Notes: generated by a model not told the origin, from the letters alone. A DNA stretch of 64,000 nt from Pedobacter aquae (GCF_008195825.1 NZ_CP043329.1:1860001-1924000); one strand, 5' to 3'; numbered from the stretch's first letter, positions 9,301-19,057 are shown. A program made the numbers and translations.

Positions 9301-11226
9301 ATCAATGCCGTAAGACCATTCTTAATGAGCTTCAACACATCTAACATGCTCACCAACATAAAAACAAGAGGAGATGATGCACCTACTAATGTTGAAAAAA
9401 GAATAAGAATAGATGGTTTAGCAATATCATATGCTTCAATTGAGTTTAATGGAATAACTATGCTTGCGTTTAATCCTATCAATTATGCTGAGAGATTTCA
9501 ATATCCAAGTCCTTATAATTATATAAATCCTCCTGGTAGTGGTTTCTATGCCGGTCCATCTGGTCAATATAGATATGATATAAGGAATTCAACAGACTTG
9601 GATTCATTAGTAAGATACTTAAATCAAATACCTAAAGGACACCACATTATAGGTTTCAATGGATCAAATGCGGCGTTTAATCTGTTACCTCAATATGTGT
9701 TAGATGAATTCAGAAAACTTGGATTAACAAAATTAGAAACTATAAAAAAAGGTGAACCTTATGGCTTTTGGGTTACTAAAGGTAATCTTGGAAGCGTGAA
9801 AGAAATTACAGCAGATTATTCATCTTCTATCCCACCGGCTCTTCAGTTAATTTCTGGAGACAATCCAATATCATATCCCGGAAAAAACGGCAGCTTATCA
9901 ACTGGTATTATAGGACCTGCTAAGAGTTGGAATAAACTAGAATTTAATTTAGAAAATTCAATTAATGACAATTTTAATATTACTGTAGTAGGTGTAGATA
10001 CTTTAAATAATCAGATAAACTTATTTAATAGCATTAATAATAAAATAGTTGATATTTCTCAAATAAATGCAAAGAATTACCCCTATCTAAAATTTAATTA
10101 CCAGTTCAACAACAATGTAGAAGCAAAACTTCCTAAAACAAACTTTTTACGAGTTACCTATCAACCCGTTTCAGATATATCTTTCTATCCTGAGTTAAAA
10201 AATGAACAATATAAAATATCCTTAGATGAAGGTGACTCCATTAAATGGAATATTGGTCTTAAAAATTTCGGACCAGTTATTTCAGACTCTTTAAAAGTTA
10301 AATATGAACTTATTAGTTCGAATAGAACGATTACAAAAAACTTTAAATTACCGTTTTTACTTAATGTGAATGAAACCAATAATATTATTATACATGTTCC
10401 TACAATTGGTTTCTCTGGAGAGTGTTTACTTAAAGTATCTATTTCACAAATAGGATTAAAGGAAGAAAATATATTTAATAATGTTATATCTTCTAATTAC
10501 ACTATAAATAAAGACAAAATTCCTCCGGTGGTTAATGTTACATTCGATGGTAAACATATAATAAATGGCGAATTAGTTTCTCCAAATCCTCACATCAAAA
10601 TCATGAGTTATGATGATAATAAGTTTTTGCTAATGAGAGATACGAGTTTGATAGAATTATCCATTAGAAATATAAATGATAACAATTTTAAGAGAATATA
10701 TTTTAGTGGACCTCAATTATCATTCTCGAATTTAAATGGAGCTAATCAGATAAATATTGATTATCTCCCAGAAAAATTTGTCGACGGCAATTATACTCTA
10801 AAAATCACGTCTAAAGATGTAAGTGGGAACAAGCAACTAAACAACGATTTTGAAATTGATTTCGAAGTTGTTAACAAACAGTCTATTACTAATTTTTATC
10901 CTTATCCTAACCCAGTCAGTGATAAAATGAAATTCGTCTTTACACTTACTGGAGATAAAATACCTGAAAATATTAAAATTCAAATATTAACGGTAAGTGG
11001 TAGAGTTATCAAAGAAATATCAAAAGAAGAACTTGGCAGTATTAGAATTGGTAATAATATTTCTGACTATACTTGGGATTGTACAGATGACTTTGGAAAC
11101 AGATTAGCTAATGGAGTTTATTTCTATAAAGTTGATATTTCAGATAGCAGTAATATAAAACATAGAGAATCTGAAGGTGATAAATACTTCAAAAACAAGA
11201 TGGGTAAAATTTATATCATTAAATAA
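6350..11226 (+). CDS. PorU2-like type IX secretion sortase / C25 family cysteine peptidase, frame broken once
   Basis: Two frames join into one protein of about 1625 residues. A signal peptide (KVFLLFGCLLFCNLLQAQ) begins the first frame, which stops at 7726 after LALKNFVHGQ. The second frame reads in-phase across the same DNA as KNFCAWAIARGNTKPEYLLL and runs to 11226. The gingipain-type dyad is present: YLGHGSSN (His about 618 of the joined protein) and YLVNGCSTG (Cys about 648). The C-terminus has a FlgD-like type IX sorting fold (YPYPNPVSDKMKF, then DDFGNRLANGVYFYKV). Length far exceeds ordinary PorU and fits the PorU2 group. PorU-type enzymes cleave sorting domains at the cell surface. One base is missing near 7708-7711. 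Confidence 0.85.
7705..7711 (+). other. In-frame slippery heptamer at the porU2 frame break
   Basis: Codons AAA AAT TTT GTG give the heptamer A AAT TTT in X XXY YYZ phase, preceded by an A6/T4 run. A -1 slip, or one extra T, yields AAT TTT TGT GCA TGG, which restores the conserved C25 peptidase sequence. I see no strong structure directly after it. Confidence 0.35.
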
Positions 11227-12402
11227 TTTTTTTATCTGCATAAAAAGAAAAGAGCAAAGAAGATACTTGCGAAATACTCCCGGCGATAGCTGCTCCCATT
11301 ATCCCGAATTTATAAGTGAGTATTATGCCAAAGAGAGCTATAGTTAATAAACCAATCAAGAAAGATATTGTGTTTAAATGTCTTTTATTTATAACCCCGA
11401 AGTATTCCATATAAATCGTATTTAATGATTTGGCAAGTATCCCAGGTAAAAAATATAATAAAAACATTTTTATTTGTATAAAATCCTTTCCTAGAACTTT
11501 CACATATAAAAAGTTTGGAACGCAAAAAACAATGATTATTATAAGAATTGTGCCTAAAAAACTAAGAGTTAACATTTTATTGCGAATTTTCTTTATATCA
11601 CCATGATTATCATATTTAATGACTTCTGAAAAAAATATTGTAGCTACACTTTTTGAGAAAATCCAGATAGATTCTGCTATTAAAGTGATGACAGAAAAAA
11701 CTCCTAGTAATGATAAACCTAAAAACTTATTGATGATAAAATAATTAGTCCTTGAATTAAAAAGGAGTACTAGATTATTTAATTGATTTATAGAACCAAT
11801 TTTAAAGGAATTATTAAAAGTATCTTCAAAATTTCTGATGCTTTTAAAGCTAAATAACTTTATAAACCACCATACAGAAAGAAATAATATGATTATCAAT
11901 ACACCTAACAATAAATCAATATAAATTACTTCATTAAATGAATTAAAAAGTTTAATAAAAAGAAAGATAAAAAGCAAATGTAATATTGGCTGGCTAATTC
12001 TGAGGAAATTATATTTTTCGTATAACTTATTCACCAGAAAAACCTCCATAACATTTTGAATTAGAGTAAATAGTACTGCGGCTATTATTGTTTCATAAAG
12101 CTGATCTTGAGGAATGATCCCTAACCAAAACATAATGAAACTTACAATAGGCGCAACTAGGAAACACCATAATGTTGTTAAGATGACTAAAGAAGACAAA
12201 GAAGTTTTATTATAAACAAACCCTATGGAACTTGTCCCAATAATAGCTGTGAATATTTGAACTAACGAAGTATTTAGTAAGAATAAACTTAAACTACCTC
12301 TACCATCAAGACCTACATATTGTAATGTATAAATAACTATAAAAGCATTTAAAATTGTATATCCAACAGAACTTTGGAAATTATAAAAATACTTTTAATC
12401 AT
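11219..12402 (-). CDS. Wzx-like polysaccharide flippase (MATE/MOP-type), N-terminus frame-broken
   Basis: The joined product is about 394 residues with some twelve hydrophobic segments, in the style of Wzx/oligosaccharide flippases that move lipid-linked glycans across the inner membrane. The long frame runs down from about 12385 and contains LQYVGLDGRGSLSLFLLN, typical of the family's first loop. A start at 12402 (ATGA overlap with the stop of the upstream acyltransferase) gives MIKSIF and joins it as MIKSIFYNFQSSVGYTILNA if the T5 run at 12385-12389 had six T. Convergent with porU2; the ends overlap by eight bases. Confidence 0.75.
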
Positions 12403-13370
12403 TTCATCTTCTTTCTAAGCGTTTTAACAAAACTATCGAATTTACGTTTAGTTAATACTGCCTTCCATCTCCAACTATTAAATTTTACTCGATAAAATGG
12501 AGTTAGTTCACCCTTAAATTGCCTCTTAAAGTTACTTATACCTTTAGTATTTGCACCACATAAATCAAAGGATAAATATCCGTGAGATTTCAAATAATAA
12601 TAATTCTCTGCATAAATAGCGCTATGTACACCAGTATGATATGAGGTTTTATTAGAAGTAACAAGGAAATTATTAGCTATCAAGGAGCTATCGTCCAGAA
12701 GTATTATTGATGAGCAAATCAATTCATCATTGACTGTATACTTGGCATTCATAGAATAACAGAAATTTACATCAAAAAGCTTCGCAATAAATTCAACCAT
12801 TTTCTCGCTGTAAATACTAGAATAGCCTAAACTAATGAAACTTTTATAATGATATTGAAGTATTTCTTCACTAATTGAGTTATTAGCCTCAAATTTTATG
12901 TCATACTTTTTACTCTTATTTATTATATTATTTACTTTGGAGTTAAAATTTAAATCTTGAGATAAATCACTAATATAAGTATAATAAACATCCGCTTTAA
13001 ACCCACTCCAATAAAAAGCTCTTATGTCTTTAATATTAGGCGGTAAATTAAATTCAATTCTGTTAAATTTTTGCGTTAATAAAGATATCCAATAGAGAAT
13101 GCCTTCTTGTATGATTAAATCAGATTTCGAATTTAACCAAATTGCAGTGTAAAAATACTCATTAGGTTGAATAATCTGATTTGCTTTTTGATATAATATG
13201 GATCCTAAAATCGGAACTTTATCATTAAAAATTATACTTAAAAAAGGCTTTAAATTAAACGTCTCACAATTAATCTTAATAAACTTAGAACTATTTAATA
13301 CAGATTGTCTGCCTAAACTTTGTGTTATTGCACACCATTCATCTAAATCATCATATATAACAACTTTCAT
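12399..13370 (-). CDS. FemAB-like GNAT-fold acyltransferase
   Basis: The 323-residue cytoplasmic protein has no signal peptide or membrane helix. The C-terminal third carries the FemAB/BioF2-like GNAT pattern: VHSAIYAENYYYLKSHGYLSFDLCGANTKGISNFKRQFKGELTPFYRV in outline, with the hallmark GANTKGISNFKRQF. Such proteins transfer aminoacyl or acyl groups to peptidoglycan precursors or glycan intermediates. The stop overlaps the flippase start (ATGA), so it is translationally coupled to it and probably modifies a surface glycan or its carrier-linked precursor. A paralogue lies at 14929-15870. Substrate unknown. Confidence 0.7.
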   Translation of the reverse strand: MKVVIYDDLDEWCAITQSLGRQSVLNSSKFIKINCETFNLKPFLSIIFNDKVPILGSILYQKANQIIQPNEYFYTAIWLNSKSDLIIQEGILYWISLLTQKFNRIEFNLPPNIKDIRAFYWSGFKADVYYTYISDLSQDLNFNSKVNNIINKSKKYDIKFEANNSISEEILQYHYKSFISLGYSSIYSEKMVEFIAKLFDVNFCYSMNAKYTVNDELICSSIILLDDSSLIANNFLVTSNKTSYHTGVHSAIYAENYYYLKSHGYLSFDLCGANTKGISNFKRQFKGELTPFYRVKFNSWRWKAVLTKRKFDSFVKTLRKKMK

Positions 13371-13453
13371 TATTCGTTTTAATCTAAATACTTATTTAAT
13401 TTAGAAAATTAAATATAATCATCATTAAAGAAAAAATATTATCTTATATCAAT

Positions 13454-13990
13454 ATGGCATTTTTTAACCAACTAAAAAAAGAGAATAAAGTTCTTTATTA
13501 TGGGATATTGATATTTATGTTCTTCACACTTTTAGCAAATTCTTTAAGATTAGAAATTGTTCCATTTTTTGTCTTTAAAATGTATTCTTATCCTTTGCCT
13601 ACAACTAAAGAAGTTCCATTTTATGTTTTAGAATACAATAATAAAGAATTTAATGTTCCTGAAATCTGGAATCATCATAAAAGAATGCTCTTTTATTATT
13701 CTATTGAACATCAACAAGATATACAAAAAAATAATGGTTATGATAAATTTCAAACAAGACTCAAATCTTATTTTTCTAATATTGCTTTTTTAAAAGAGCA
13801 CTCTCTTTATCCATATCAGTATCAGAAGCACACAGACTATGCGCAATGGCTTTCTTCTTATTTAGAGGAAGTGACTAAAGAAAAAATAAAATATATAAAA
13901 ATATTTAAAGTCGTAGTTGTTTTTGATAAATACAAGATAAAAGTAAAAAACAGGAAGCAAATCATAGAGTATGTCAACCGCAGAAATTAG
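13454..13990 (+). CDS. Unknown protein with one N-terminal membrane helix
   Basis: I do not recognise this 178-residue protein. Residues about 13-40 form one hydrophobic helix (YYGILIFMFFTLLANSLRL followed by IVPFFVF). The remainder is rich in Tyr, Lys and Asn and looks like a soluble domain anchored to the membrane; the last 40 residues are basic. Its end overlaps the next membrane-protein gene by 20 bases, so the two are likely co-translated and act together. It is divergent from the acyltransferase operon, with an 83-base shared promoter region. Confidence 0.6.
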   Translation: MAFFNQLKKENKVLYYGILIFMFFTLLANSLRLEIVPFFVFKMYSYPLPTTKEVPFYVLEYNNKEFNVPEIWNHHKRMLFYYSIEHQQDIQKNNGYDKFQTRLKSYFSNIAFLKEHSLYPYQYQKHTDYAQWLSSYLEEVTKEKIKYIKIFKVVVVFDKYKIKVKNRKQIIEYVNRRN

Positions 13991-14852
13991 AAATGTAGCA
14001 CCTTACAGAGCTTATATAATTAGGATTAGCTTTATTTTTTTCTTAGTTATACTTATTTGGAAGTATTATTCACATGTATTACCTCATCAATTAAATAATC
14101 CAGTTTTATTTAGTTTAGGCTTAGATCCTTTGTATATTTTATATTACTTATCAAGTATTAGTGAAGTTCTAACAAGAGAAAATTATTCACATGTATTTTC
14201 TACTTTATTGTTTTTATCAACTATATATCCCATTATAAATCCCAATAACCATAGATTTTTAATTATTTATGCTATACTATATTTAACCTATTTTATAGTA
14301 TTTAATACTTTTCTAACATTTCATGCGCATTACATGAGCTGTATTTTACTACTTAATTTGTGTTTTACAATTAAGGAGAATATAAATTTTAATCTGATAT
14401 GGGAATTAATGAGGTACTTTATATGCTGGGTTTATTCTTCAGCATTTATTTGGAAAATTATAAACGGCTCATTCTTTCAAAGTTCTTTCGGATTAGAAAT
14501 TATCAAAACTAGCCAAGCTTCATTTATATACTCAAATCCAAACAATTTCTGGAGTTCATTGTACTTTTTCTTTTTATCAAACCCTGTATTAACTAATTTA
14601 GGAACTGTATTTATTTTTTTACTGGAAGCTCTTTTTCTGATAGGATTCTTTACAAAAAAAATAGACGGATTATTGATTTTATCAATTTTTATAATTCATC
14701 TAATTATATATTTATTTGTAGATACATTATTTGTAGAGCAATGTATATTATCTATTGCACTAATTTCAACTAGAACTTGGCAAAAAATAGTGAAGAAACA
14801 GAATCGATTTTTAAAAATTTCAAGTCGTAAAAATCCACCTAATATTAATTAA
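13971..14852 (+). CDS. Multi-pass membrane protein, possibly HTTM-like
   Basis: The 293-residue protein has about seven hydrophobic segments. The order of helices, a His-containing segment FHAHYMSCILLL, and a Trp/Lys segment (YSSAFIWKIINGSFF) recall the HTTM/vitamin-K-carboxylase-like membrane family, but the match is by eye and weak. The start overlaps the preceding gene in a different frame, which suggests translational coupling. Its partner upstream has a membrane anchor and a soluble domain. Between two FemAB-like genes, it may belong to a surface glycan or lipid modification system. Confidence 0.5.
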   Translation: MSTAEIRNVAPYRAYIIRISFIFFLVILIWKYYSHVLPHQLNNPVLFSLGLDPLYILYYLSSISEVLTRENYSHVFSTLLFLSTIYPIINPNNHRFLIIYAILYLTYFIVFNTFLTFHAHYMSCILLLNLCFTIKENINFNLIWELMRYFICWVYSSAFIWKIINGSFFQSSFGLEIIKTSQASFIYSNPNNFWSSLYFFFLSNPVLTNLGTVFIFLLEALFLIGFFTKKIDGLLILSIFIIHLIIYLFVDTLFVEQCILSIALISTRTWQKIVKKQNRFLKISSRKNPPNIN

Positions 14853-14928
14853 TAGTTATACTAAAAATATAGGTTTTTGATATTATAAAAAGATTAGAAA
14901 CTATCTTTTATAAAATTTAACACCATAA

Positions 14929-15870
14929 TTAGCTATTTAGACAAGATTTAATTATATTTTTTAATGTCAATTTGAATTTATTTAATTTGGCATTAGCTCG
15001 ATTATATTTTAAAATATAGTAGGGTTTAAGTTCTGGTAGAAAATTTTGCTTAAATTCAGCTATGTTAGAATAATTAGCTCCTAAATAATCAAAATATGAT
15101 ATTTGATTTTCAAAAAGCCACTTTTGACTCTCAATATACATAAATGCATTAACCGCAGATTTATTTTCTGTTTTTAAACTTGAGCAAAATAAAAAATATC
15201 CACAGTCAACATCTCTATTTATTAATACAATACCAGAAGCTAACCTTTTCCCTTCTAAATTATTAACAGAAAAACACGAGATTAATTTTTCATCATAAAG
15301 AGTCTTTAAGTAATTAAATAAAAATGTCTTAGATTTCATCCTGATTTCTTTTTTACTTAAGAAATCATATTGTTCTTGAAAAATTTGTTTAAAATCAAAT
15401 TCTTCCCTAAACTTTAAATTATAAATTGAAGTTGCTCTTTTATAATGTTTGACAACGTTATAAGAATAATTAATATCTTCAGTTCTTTTTACGTATGTAT
15501 ATCTTAATTGTATAAAAAAATTATATCTTGAAAACGTTCTTAAATCTTTGATATCAATTAAACGGAACTCTATTTTTTTATATTGTTTGATTAGCAGCTC
15601 AATCGCGTTGTTTAAATCCTCTCTGGAGTTCTTAGTATTGAGGTTATCTTTAATCCAAATAAAAGAATAGTGATAAATATTTGGATGAACTATTGAATTA
15701 CCATCGATATACAAGAAGAATCTAATAGAATATTCTCCATCCCTATTTTTATAAGCTAGATATTTAGGTATTAAACCATAATGAATTGTTGTTTTATTTT
15801 GAATAAGAAGTCTAAAATTTTTCTTTTCAAATAGATTCAAAAACTCATATTCACTTAATTCCTCTAACAT
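14929..15870 (-). CDS. FemAB-like GNAT-fold acyltransferase, second copy
   Basis: The 313-residue protein is a diverged paralogue of the one at 12399-13370. It shares the length, the lack of a signal peptide, and the C-terminal hallmark (YFDYLGANYSNIAEFKQNF and then PELKPYYILKYN), equivalent to DLCGANTKGISNFKRQF. The N-terminal half is very divergent, so the two probably use different acceptors. It follows the TonB gene by 33 bases on the same strand but need not be functionally linked to it. AT-rich like its neighbours. Confidence 0.65.
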   Translation of the reverse strand: MLEELSEYEFLNLFEKKNFRLLIQNKTTIHYGLIPKYLAYKNRDGEYSIRFFLYIDGNSIVHPNIYHYSFIWIKDNLNTKNSREDLNNAIELLIKQYKKIEFRLIDIKDLRTFSRYNFFIQLRYTYVKRTEDINYSYNVVKHYKRATSIYNLKFREEFDFKQIFQEQYDFLSKKEIRMKSKTFLFNYLKTLYDEKLISCFSVNNLEGKRLASGIVLINRDVDCGYFLFCSSLKTENKSAVNAFMYIESQKWLFENQISYFDYLGANYSNIAEFKQNFLPELKPYYILKYNRANAKLNKFKLTLKNIIKSCLNS

Positions 15871-15903
15871 TTCATCATTATGGATTTAAGTGTAAATATA
15901 CCA

Positions 15904-16749
15904 TCAATCCAACCTAAAAACAATAGGAATAACATAAGAAACCCTTACCGTTTTACCATTTTGTTTTCCTGGTTTCCATAATGGAGATTTTTTTATCACT
16001 CTTATAGCTTCTTCATCGCAGCCAGCACCTATACCTCTTAAAACTTTTATATTAGTGATTTCGCCGTTTCTTTCTACCACAAAAGATACGGTTACACGAC
16101 CTTGAATTTCATTTTCTCTAGCTATAGCAGGATATTGTAAGTTCTTATTTAAATATTTAGCCCATGCTGTCATCCCTCCAGGAAATTCTGGCATTTCTTC
16201 TGCAGAAACTAAATACTCATTTCCGGATTCAGTATTTGAACCTGCTTCTAAAATTCCATTCGCCCCTTCATGATGAGTAGCATTAAGTCCGCCAGTTTCG
16301 CCTGCTTTATCTGTAGAACTTATAATTCCTGTTTCTAATTCCTTTAAGGTTGGAGCCTCCTTAGTCACCAAATCATCGGTTGTTGGTTTAAAATTAGTGT
16401 ATTTAATTTCTTTTTGCGCTGTTTGCTTTGGAATAGCTATCTCAGAACCTGCTTTTACCTTATTGAGTTGTTTTGGAGGTAGTTCTATTTCTATAATCTT
16501 ATGTATCTTCTGGTCATCTTCCTTAGAATTATCAATTGGTATAACATCTACTACTTTTTGCTTATAGAGATAATAAGCAGATGGACCAATAATAAGCAGC
16601 GCAAAGCCAAATGAAGCTATAAACAATGCCTTAGCTAGATAGTTACCAGAATTTTTTCTCAGCTCGTAAGCTCCGTAAACTTGGTTTCTGCCATCAAAAA
16701 TAAGATTAAGCCACTCAATCTTATTTAAATTAAATTTTGAGTATAACAT
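15904..16749 (-). CDS. TonB family energy-transducing protein
   Basis: The 281-residue protein spans the periplasm and passes proton-motive-force energy to TonB-dependent receptors. It has a cytoplasmic N-terminus with FDGRNQVYGAYELRK, one membrane helix (about 42-62), a Pro/Lys/Glu-rich spacer, the motif PEFPGGMTAWAKYL and a C-terminal TonB domain (YPAIARENEIQGRVTVSFVV through VSYVIPIVFRLD). This is the common Bacteroidetes TonB form. No ExbB/ExbD genes are nearby. Confidence 0.92.
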   Translation of the reverse strand: MLYSKFNLNKIEWLNLIFDGRNQVYGAYELRKNSGNYLAKALFIASFGFALLIIGPSAYYLYKQKVVDVIPIDNSKEDDQKIHKIIEIELPPKQLNKVKAGSEIAIPKQTAQKEIKYTNFKPTTDDLVTKEAPTLKELETGIISSTDKAGETGGLNATHHEGANGILEAGSNTESGNEYLVSAEEMPEFPGGMTAWAKYLNKNLQYPAIARENEIQGRVTVSFVVERNGEITNIKVLRGIGAGCDEEAIRVIKKSPLWKPGKQNGKTVRVSYVIPIVFRLD

Positions 16750-16854
16750 AAGAAGTAGAATTGTTTTACTAAAAATATAAAATTTTAATGTCAGTATCCA
16801 ATTTTTTCTTGAAATAAAATTATATATCCCGGTACTCTACAAACAAGCTTTAAA

Positions 16855-16896
16855 CAAAAAAACAGCCGAGGATTTTAGTCTCGACTGCTTTTTTTC
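16855..16896 (-). terminator. Terminator of the amt/DUF6733-like transcript
   Basis: CAGCCGAG and CTCGACTG pair with one mismatch, flanked by A and T runs that extend the stem. On the minus strand a T run follows. It lies just below the stop of the gene at 16928-17656. Confidence 0.75.
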
Positions 16897-16927
16897 TCTC
16901 TATGATGTGTGTATTTAAACGTATTTG

Positions 16928-17656
16928 TTAGAAGTTGAAAAAGAAAGACATTTTATAGAAATCAGGACCAGTAGTACCGTCTTCTAAATTAGCCCCACCT
17001 GCAAATCTTAATCCAGCGTTACCTTTTGAAAATTGAACATAAGGACCTAACCAAGTATAAACAGTGCTACCTTCAACACTTGCTCCTGTAGCGCTTGTAC
17101 CACCGGTAAAATCTAAAGTCTCATAATGAGCCCCTAAAGATAACCAAGAACTTGCTTTAACACCAGCATTTAACCAGTAGTGTAAATAGTTGTTTTTATT
17201 AGGTTTTTCGTCTCTTAAAGCTCCGTAGTAACCTACATAAAGTTGACCTTCATATTTATCGCTACTGTGGTTGATAGTTAAGTTTGGTACTATACCATCA
17301 CCAGCTACTGGTCTACCAGCTACACCTGAAGATAATAAGTTACCCATAGTGAAACCTAATTGAGGATTGATACTGAAAGTTCCTGCTGTAAAGTTAAGAC
17401 CAGCACCAAACTCTGTCCAGTTACCCCATGCTTGAGCTGTACCAGCTCCCCATTGGATACCATAAAAGGTAAAAGCAGTTTTATCATTAAAAGCATACGC
17501 ACCTGTTAACATTGGGTTAACTCCAAAAAAAGCATCCGTATTTAAAGATAAACCAAATGATAGCTTGCTTTTTTCTTCTTGAGCTGTTGCTTTTGAAATA
17601 CTCAAGATAGTTAAACCTAATACCAGTGCTAAAGGAAAAATAAATAATTTTTTCAT
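16928..17656 (-). CDS. Outer-membrane beta-barrel protein (DUF6733-like)
   Basis: The 242-residue protein has a signal peptide (MKKLFIFPLALVLGLTILSI, cleavage near ATAQ) and then alternating beta-strand segments ending in a terminal Phe (MSFFFNF), as expected for an outer-membrane barrel. It starts 95 bases downstream of amt on the same strand, and glnA type III is divergent from amt. This suggests the barrel is expressed with ammonium uptake and may act as a channel under nitrogen limitation. The channel role is inferred from context only. Confidence 0.75.
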   Translation of the reverse strand: MKKLFIFPLALVLGLTILSISKATAQEEKSKLSFGLSLNTDAFFGVNPMLTGAYAFNDKTAFTFYGIQWGAGTAQAWGNWTEFGAGLNFTAGTFSINPQLGFTMGNLLSSGVAGRPVAGDGIVPNLTINHSSDKYEGQLYVGYYGALRDEKPNKNNYLHYWLNAGVKASSWLSLGAHYETLDFTGGTSATGASVEGSTVYTWLGPYVQFSKGNAGLRFAGGANLEDGTTGPDFYKMSFFFNF

Positions 17657-17698
17657 AATTTTTGTTTTTGTGTTTATTATTTAGTTAAGTTTAATTTA

Positions 17699-17739
17699 TG
17701 GAGCCAGGTTAATAAAGAGAGAATAAAAACCCGACTCCA
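17699..17739 (-). other. Intercistronic hairpin between amt and the beta-barrel gene
   Basis: TGGAGCCAGGTT (17699-17710) and AACCCGACTCCA (17728-17739) form a 12-bp stem with two wobble pairs on the minus-strand RNA. The U run after it is poor, so it may be an attenuator or a processing/stability element that sets the ratio of the two products, not a full terminator. Confidence 0.55.
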
Positions 17740-17750
17740 ATATTTTTATG

Positions 17751-19057
17751 TTATAATTCTTCTTGATGTTGAGTTAAATCTAAACCATGAATTTCTTCTT
17801 CATCAGAAACCCTTAAAGGCATAATGAAATTGGTTATGCGTAGAAGAATATAAGAACCTACAAATGCAAATATTGAAACTCCAATTAGTGTTAGAATATG
17901 CAGTACAAATAATTTAGTTTCGCCATAGAATAAGCCATTGCCTGTGGTATTAGCAGCGTTAACACTTTGCGAAGCAAAAACACCAGTTAAAATCATCCCA
18001 ACCATACCGCCAACACCATGACAAGGGAATACATCTAATGTATCATCGATATCAGTTTTTGTTCTCCACAATACAACCAGATTACTAATAATTGCAGCGA
18101 CAAAACCTATTATAAATGAACTTGTAATAGTTACAAAGCCAGCAGCTGGAGTGATAGCAACTAAGCCAACAACTGCCCCAATACAAGCGCCTATTGCGGT
18201 TGGCTTTTTCCCTCTCATCATATCAAAGAAAACCCAAGCCATTGCAGCCGCTGCAGAAGCGGTTGTAGTTGTGGCAAGAGCGGTTGCTGCTAGTACACCA
18301 GCACCACCTGCAGATCCTGCATTAAAACCAAACCAACCAAACCATAGTAAGCTGGTTCCAAGAATAACATAGCTTATTCTTGCCGGAGTGTGATCTATTT
18401 GATTTCTCTTCTTTAAGAATAATGCTGCAGCAAGTGCTGCCCAACCTGCAGACATGTGCACTACAGTACCTCCGGCAAAATCTAGAACTCCTAATCCGAA
18501 TAATAATCCTTCTGGATGCCAAGTTGCATGTGCTAAAGGAGTATATATAAATACCATAAATAAACACAAGAACAATAAATAAGAGTTAAATTTTATACGC
18601 TCAGCGAAGGCCCCTGTTATAAGTGCAGGAGTAATTACCGCAAACTTTAATTGGAACATAGCGAATAAGATTAAAGGCACCGTAGGCATTAAAGACCATG
18701 AAGCAGTACCTAAAGTATCTTTCATCATGAAAAAAGTACGAGGATCTCCAATGATACCACCAATGTCTTCACCAAATGCTAAACTGAACCCGAAAACCAT
18801 CCATAAGATTGTAATCAACCCCATACATACAAAACTTTGTAACATAGTGGAGATTACATTTTTCTTTCTCACCATTCCACCATAAAAAAAGGCTAAGCCT
18901 GGCGTCATCAATAACACTAATGCCGTAGAAACCAACAGCCAAGCTGTATCTCCAGTGTCAATTGTCGTGTCTTTAACTTGTAAAACGTCTCCGTTAGGAA
19001 AAATAAAACAGAGTATTGCTACTATAAGTATAGCAATGAAGGGTACATTTTTTTCAT
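17751..19057 (-). CDS. amt: Ammonium transporter, frame broken at the start codon region
   Basis: The product imports ammonium across the inner membrane. Eleven hydrophobic segments and family motifs are present: LLMTPGLAFFYGGMVRKKN, the twin histidines in GGTVVHMSAGWAAL and CHGVGGMVGMILTGVF, and the C-terminal HGLDLTQHQEEL tail. The main frame is open up to about 19050 but lacks a start. ATG at 19057 followed by seven A gives an early stop; with eight A it reads MKKNVPFIAILIVAILCF, a proper signal-like first segment, joined to DTGDTAWLLVSTALV. About 435 residues when joined. Divergent from glnA. Confidence 0.9.
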
